A stretch of DNA of 14,458 nucleotides from Planctomycetota bacterium (GTDB taxonomy: Bacteria > Planctomycetota > Planctomycetia > Isosphaerales > Isosphaeraceae). The notes under the pieces were generated by a model. The model saw nothing but the letters and a program-made list of their open reading frames with translations, ran no database searches and was not told the origin of the DNA. A program made the translations under genes and the position numbers. The stretch's first letter is position 1. Each line of letters begins with the position of its first letter. The DNA lies in contig JAJYDH010000104.1 of the NCBI GenBank assembly GCA_021777685.1, positions 1-14,458 on the forward strand, read 5' to 3'. Positions 12,956 through 14,458 of this stretch are shown here, in pieces.

Positions 12956-14458
12956 TGCAGACCCATCGACCTCGAACCCCTGGTGGGTTTCGCTTCCGCT
13001 CACCCACCCTACAAGATTCAGAAATTCGATCAGACGAACATTCGAGGATCAGGTACATGGTCTCCGGCGGGAGGGTGAGGGTCACACCGGTCTTGGCCTT
13101 CGTAAGCGGCACGTCCTCGGCGGGCATCCCGGCGGCGTCGAGCCGGGTGGCCTTGCTCAGGCCGGGATTCTTGATGGCGAGGCCGATGTCGGTGTCGGCG
13201 ACCATCCAGGGGGGCTTGCCGGTGTTGACGACCTCGTAACCCCTGGTCATCTTGTCCCCCTCTCCCTTGAACTCGGCGTCCCTGGTGGACCAGCCGGTCG
13301 GGCGGGCGGCGGTGCCGACCTGGACGAGGATCTTCTTCGAGGTGGCGAGGGGCTGGTCGTCCAGGGGGACGGCGAGGATCGTCGCGTAGGCGTTCTTCGA
13401 CCGGATGCCGACGTCGCGGAGCTGGATCAGGCCGGCCTTTTCCAGGAATCCGGTCGCGCCCTGGGCCTTCGGGGCGTCGACGGTGCAGAGGCCCCGGCCG
13501 TAGTCGAGCGTGATCTCGCCGGTGACGCTCCGGACCGTCTGCTTCTTGAGGTCGATGAAACGGGCGAGGTCGACAACCTTGTTCTTCGAGGGGTCGCCGT
13601 CGTATTTCACCTCGACCGGGCCGACGAGGAAGGCCAGGGGGTCGACAAGGGTGGCCTTCTCGCCCGGCCGGGGGGCGACGGGCGGGGCCTTGTCGCGGTT
13701 GGGGTCGAAGGCGGGGTCCTCGGCGATGATCGGGGTCTGGCGCTCGAACATCGAGGCGAGTGTCCGCTCCTCGTGGACCGCCGTCTCGCCCCGCATGACG
13801 TACCCCTTGCGGAAGAGCAGGGCGGTCGCCGGGAACTCGCCCAGGATCGGCGGGATCGACGCCGACCACTTGAGCAGAGGCTGCTGCCCCTGGACCTGCT
13901 GGAAGGGGAAGTGCATGGTCGACTTGTAGTCGGGCACGTCGGCCGAGAACCAGAAGAACGCGTCGACGCCGGTCAGCGACTCGTAGGCGGCGACCAGGAA
14001 CGGCCCCTCCGACTGGAAGGCGAGCGGCGCGACCCAGGTGCTCTCGGTGACGATCGTCGGGTGGCCGACCACCTGCTTGAGGTTGACCGGCAGCTCGCGA
14101 GGGCTCATCGTCGCCGACCGCTGCGCGAACCTGTCTCCCGGGTCGATCCGCCAGCCGTTATTCGGGCCGACGTGCGCGCCGCCGTTGTAATAGCGATTCA
14201 CCGCGATCACGTCCGTCGACGAGTACGACCAGCGCTCCGAGTCGTCCTGGAGCGCCTGGTTGGCCGACCGCCAGTTGCTCGCGTTGATGAGCTGGCCGCA
14301 GCCGAGGTCGTCCTTGTAGAACTTCTTCATGTCCGCATAGAAATCCCGCTGCGTCTCGACGAGGAATCGGAACTGGTCCGAGGCCCGGACGCCCATGCCC
14401 CCGGCGATCGGCTTGAGGGTCTCCCACGGCTGGAGGAGCCCGACGCGGCCGGCCCCGA
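12933..14458 (-). CDS. Glycoside hydrolase-like protein (5' end outside window)
   Basis: The frame is open through the right edge, reading VGLLQPWETLKPIAGG before the internal Met at 14396, so the N-terminus is missing. Numbering from that Met, GQLINASNW (34-42), TDVIAVNRYY (61-70) and PTIVTESTW (113-121) look like successive strands of a TIM barrel of the clan-A glycosidase type, with Glu118 (codon at 14045-14043) as candidate nucleophile; the acid/base Glu would lie upstream of the window. Later parts include FFWFSADVPDY (146-156), PFQQVQGQQPLLKWSASIP (163-181) and a beta-rich C-terminal region of more than 200 residues ending LPPETMYLILE. The last 36 or so residues, after LILE, are not family-like: they are encoded by DNA containing a palindromic repeat. 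The likely role is carbohydrate degradation, outside the cytoplasm if a signal peptide exists upstream. Family assignment is tentative. Confidence 0.6.
   Translation of the reverse strand, partial: GAGRVGLLQPWETLKPIAGGMGVRASDQFRFLVETQRDFYADMKKFYKDDLGCGQLINASNWRSANQALQDDSERWSYSSTDVIAVNRYYNGGAHVGPNNGWRIDPGDRFAQRSATMSPRELPVNLKQVVGHPTIVTESTWVAPLAFQSEGPFLVAAYESLTGVDAFFWFSADVPDYKSTMHFPFQQVQGQQPLLKWSASIPPILGEFPATALLFRKGYVMRGETAVHEERTLASMFERQTPIIAEDPAFDPNRDKAPPVAPRPGEKATLVDPLAFLVGPVEVKYDGDPSKNKVVDLARFIDLKKQTVRSVTGEITLDYGRGLCTVDAPKAQGATGFLEKAGLIQLRDVGIRSKNAYATILAVPLDDQPLATSKKILVQVGTAARPTGWSTRDAEFKGEGDKMTRGYEVVNTGKPPWMVADTDIGLAIKNPGLSKATRLDAAGMPAEDVPLTKAKTGVTLTLPPETMYLILECSSDRISESCRVGERKRNPPGVRGRWVCNGRPTRP
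12981..13011. repeat. Third GTAGGGTGGG-family repeat copy, inside a reading frame
   Basis: Read on the minus strand it is TAGGGTGGGTGAGCGGAAGC followed by GAAACCCACCA, with hairpin arms GGTGGGT (12982-12988) and ACCCACC (13002-13008). It shares the CCCACCCTAC-AGATT context with the first hairpin, where GAGATTGCA matches AAGATTCA here. It lies within the 3' end of the glycoside-hydrolase-like frame and just upstream of the membrane-protein start. Confidence 0.8.

Noticed and set aside
12956..13003. ATG at 13003 as the start of the small membrane protein
   Set aside because: It lies inside the palindromic repeat; the protein from ATG at 12955 already contains all hydrophobic segments.

Overview
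The window is very GC-rich and gene-dense. Its gene content fits a planctomycete of the Isosphaeraceae type: an RRM/glycine-rich RNA-binding protein, a class II CPD photolyase, a planctomycete-style SGNH hydrolase, a very large soluble hybrid kinase, and dispersed GTAGGGTGGG...CCCACC repeats. This assignment is an inference from style and content; there is no rRNA or other marker in the window.

Layout, left to right. 1-323 (-): 5' part of an RRM RNA-binding protein with a glycine-rich tail, cut by the window edge. 488-1702 (-): multi-pass GT-C/family 39-like glycosyltransferase whose true start is unclear. 1915-2940 (+): D-2-hydroxyacid dehydrogenase. 3086-4480 (+): class II photolyase, preceded by a perfect 11-bp inverted repeat over its -10-like element and ribosome-binding site. 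4484-5467 (-): exported SGNH/GDSL hydrolase, 3 bp from the photolyase stop. 5478-6014 (-): GcvR-like tandem-ACT protein, 10 bp upstream of the hydrolase in a probable two-gene operon. 6221-7219 (+): aldo/keto reductase. 7220-7860: 641-bp non-coding stretch, partly AT-rich. 7861-12171 (+): 1436-residue double hybrid histidine kinase (PAS-GAF-HK-REC-PAS-GAF-HK-REC). 12172-12451: cluster of imperfect palindromic repeats bounded by an 8-bp direct repeat. 12452-12955 (-): small four-helix membrane protein of unknown function. 12933-14458 (-): glycoside-hydrolase-like protein, 5' end outside the window, whose reading frame runs through a third copy of the repeat and overlaps the start of the membrane-protein gene.

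The genes do not form one obvious pathway; most look like independent housekeeping, stress and signalling genes. The better candidates for something new are regulatory or structural: the palindrome over the photolyase start, the orphan double-phosphorelay kinase, and the repeat cluster that appears to have rewritten the C-terminus of the glycoside-hydrolase-like gene. I did not find a CRISPR array, a complete insertion sequence, a tRNA or rRNA gene, or a recognisable defence or secondary-metabolite cluster.
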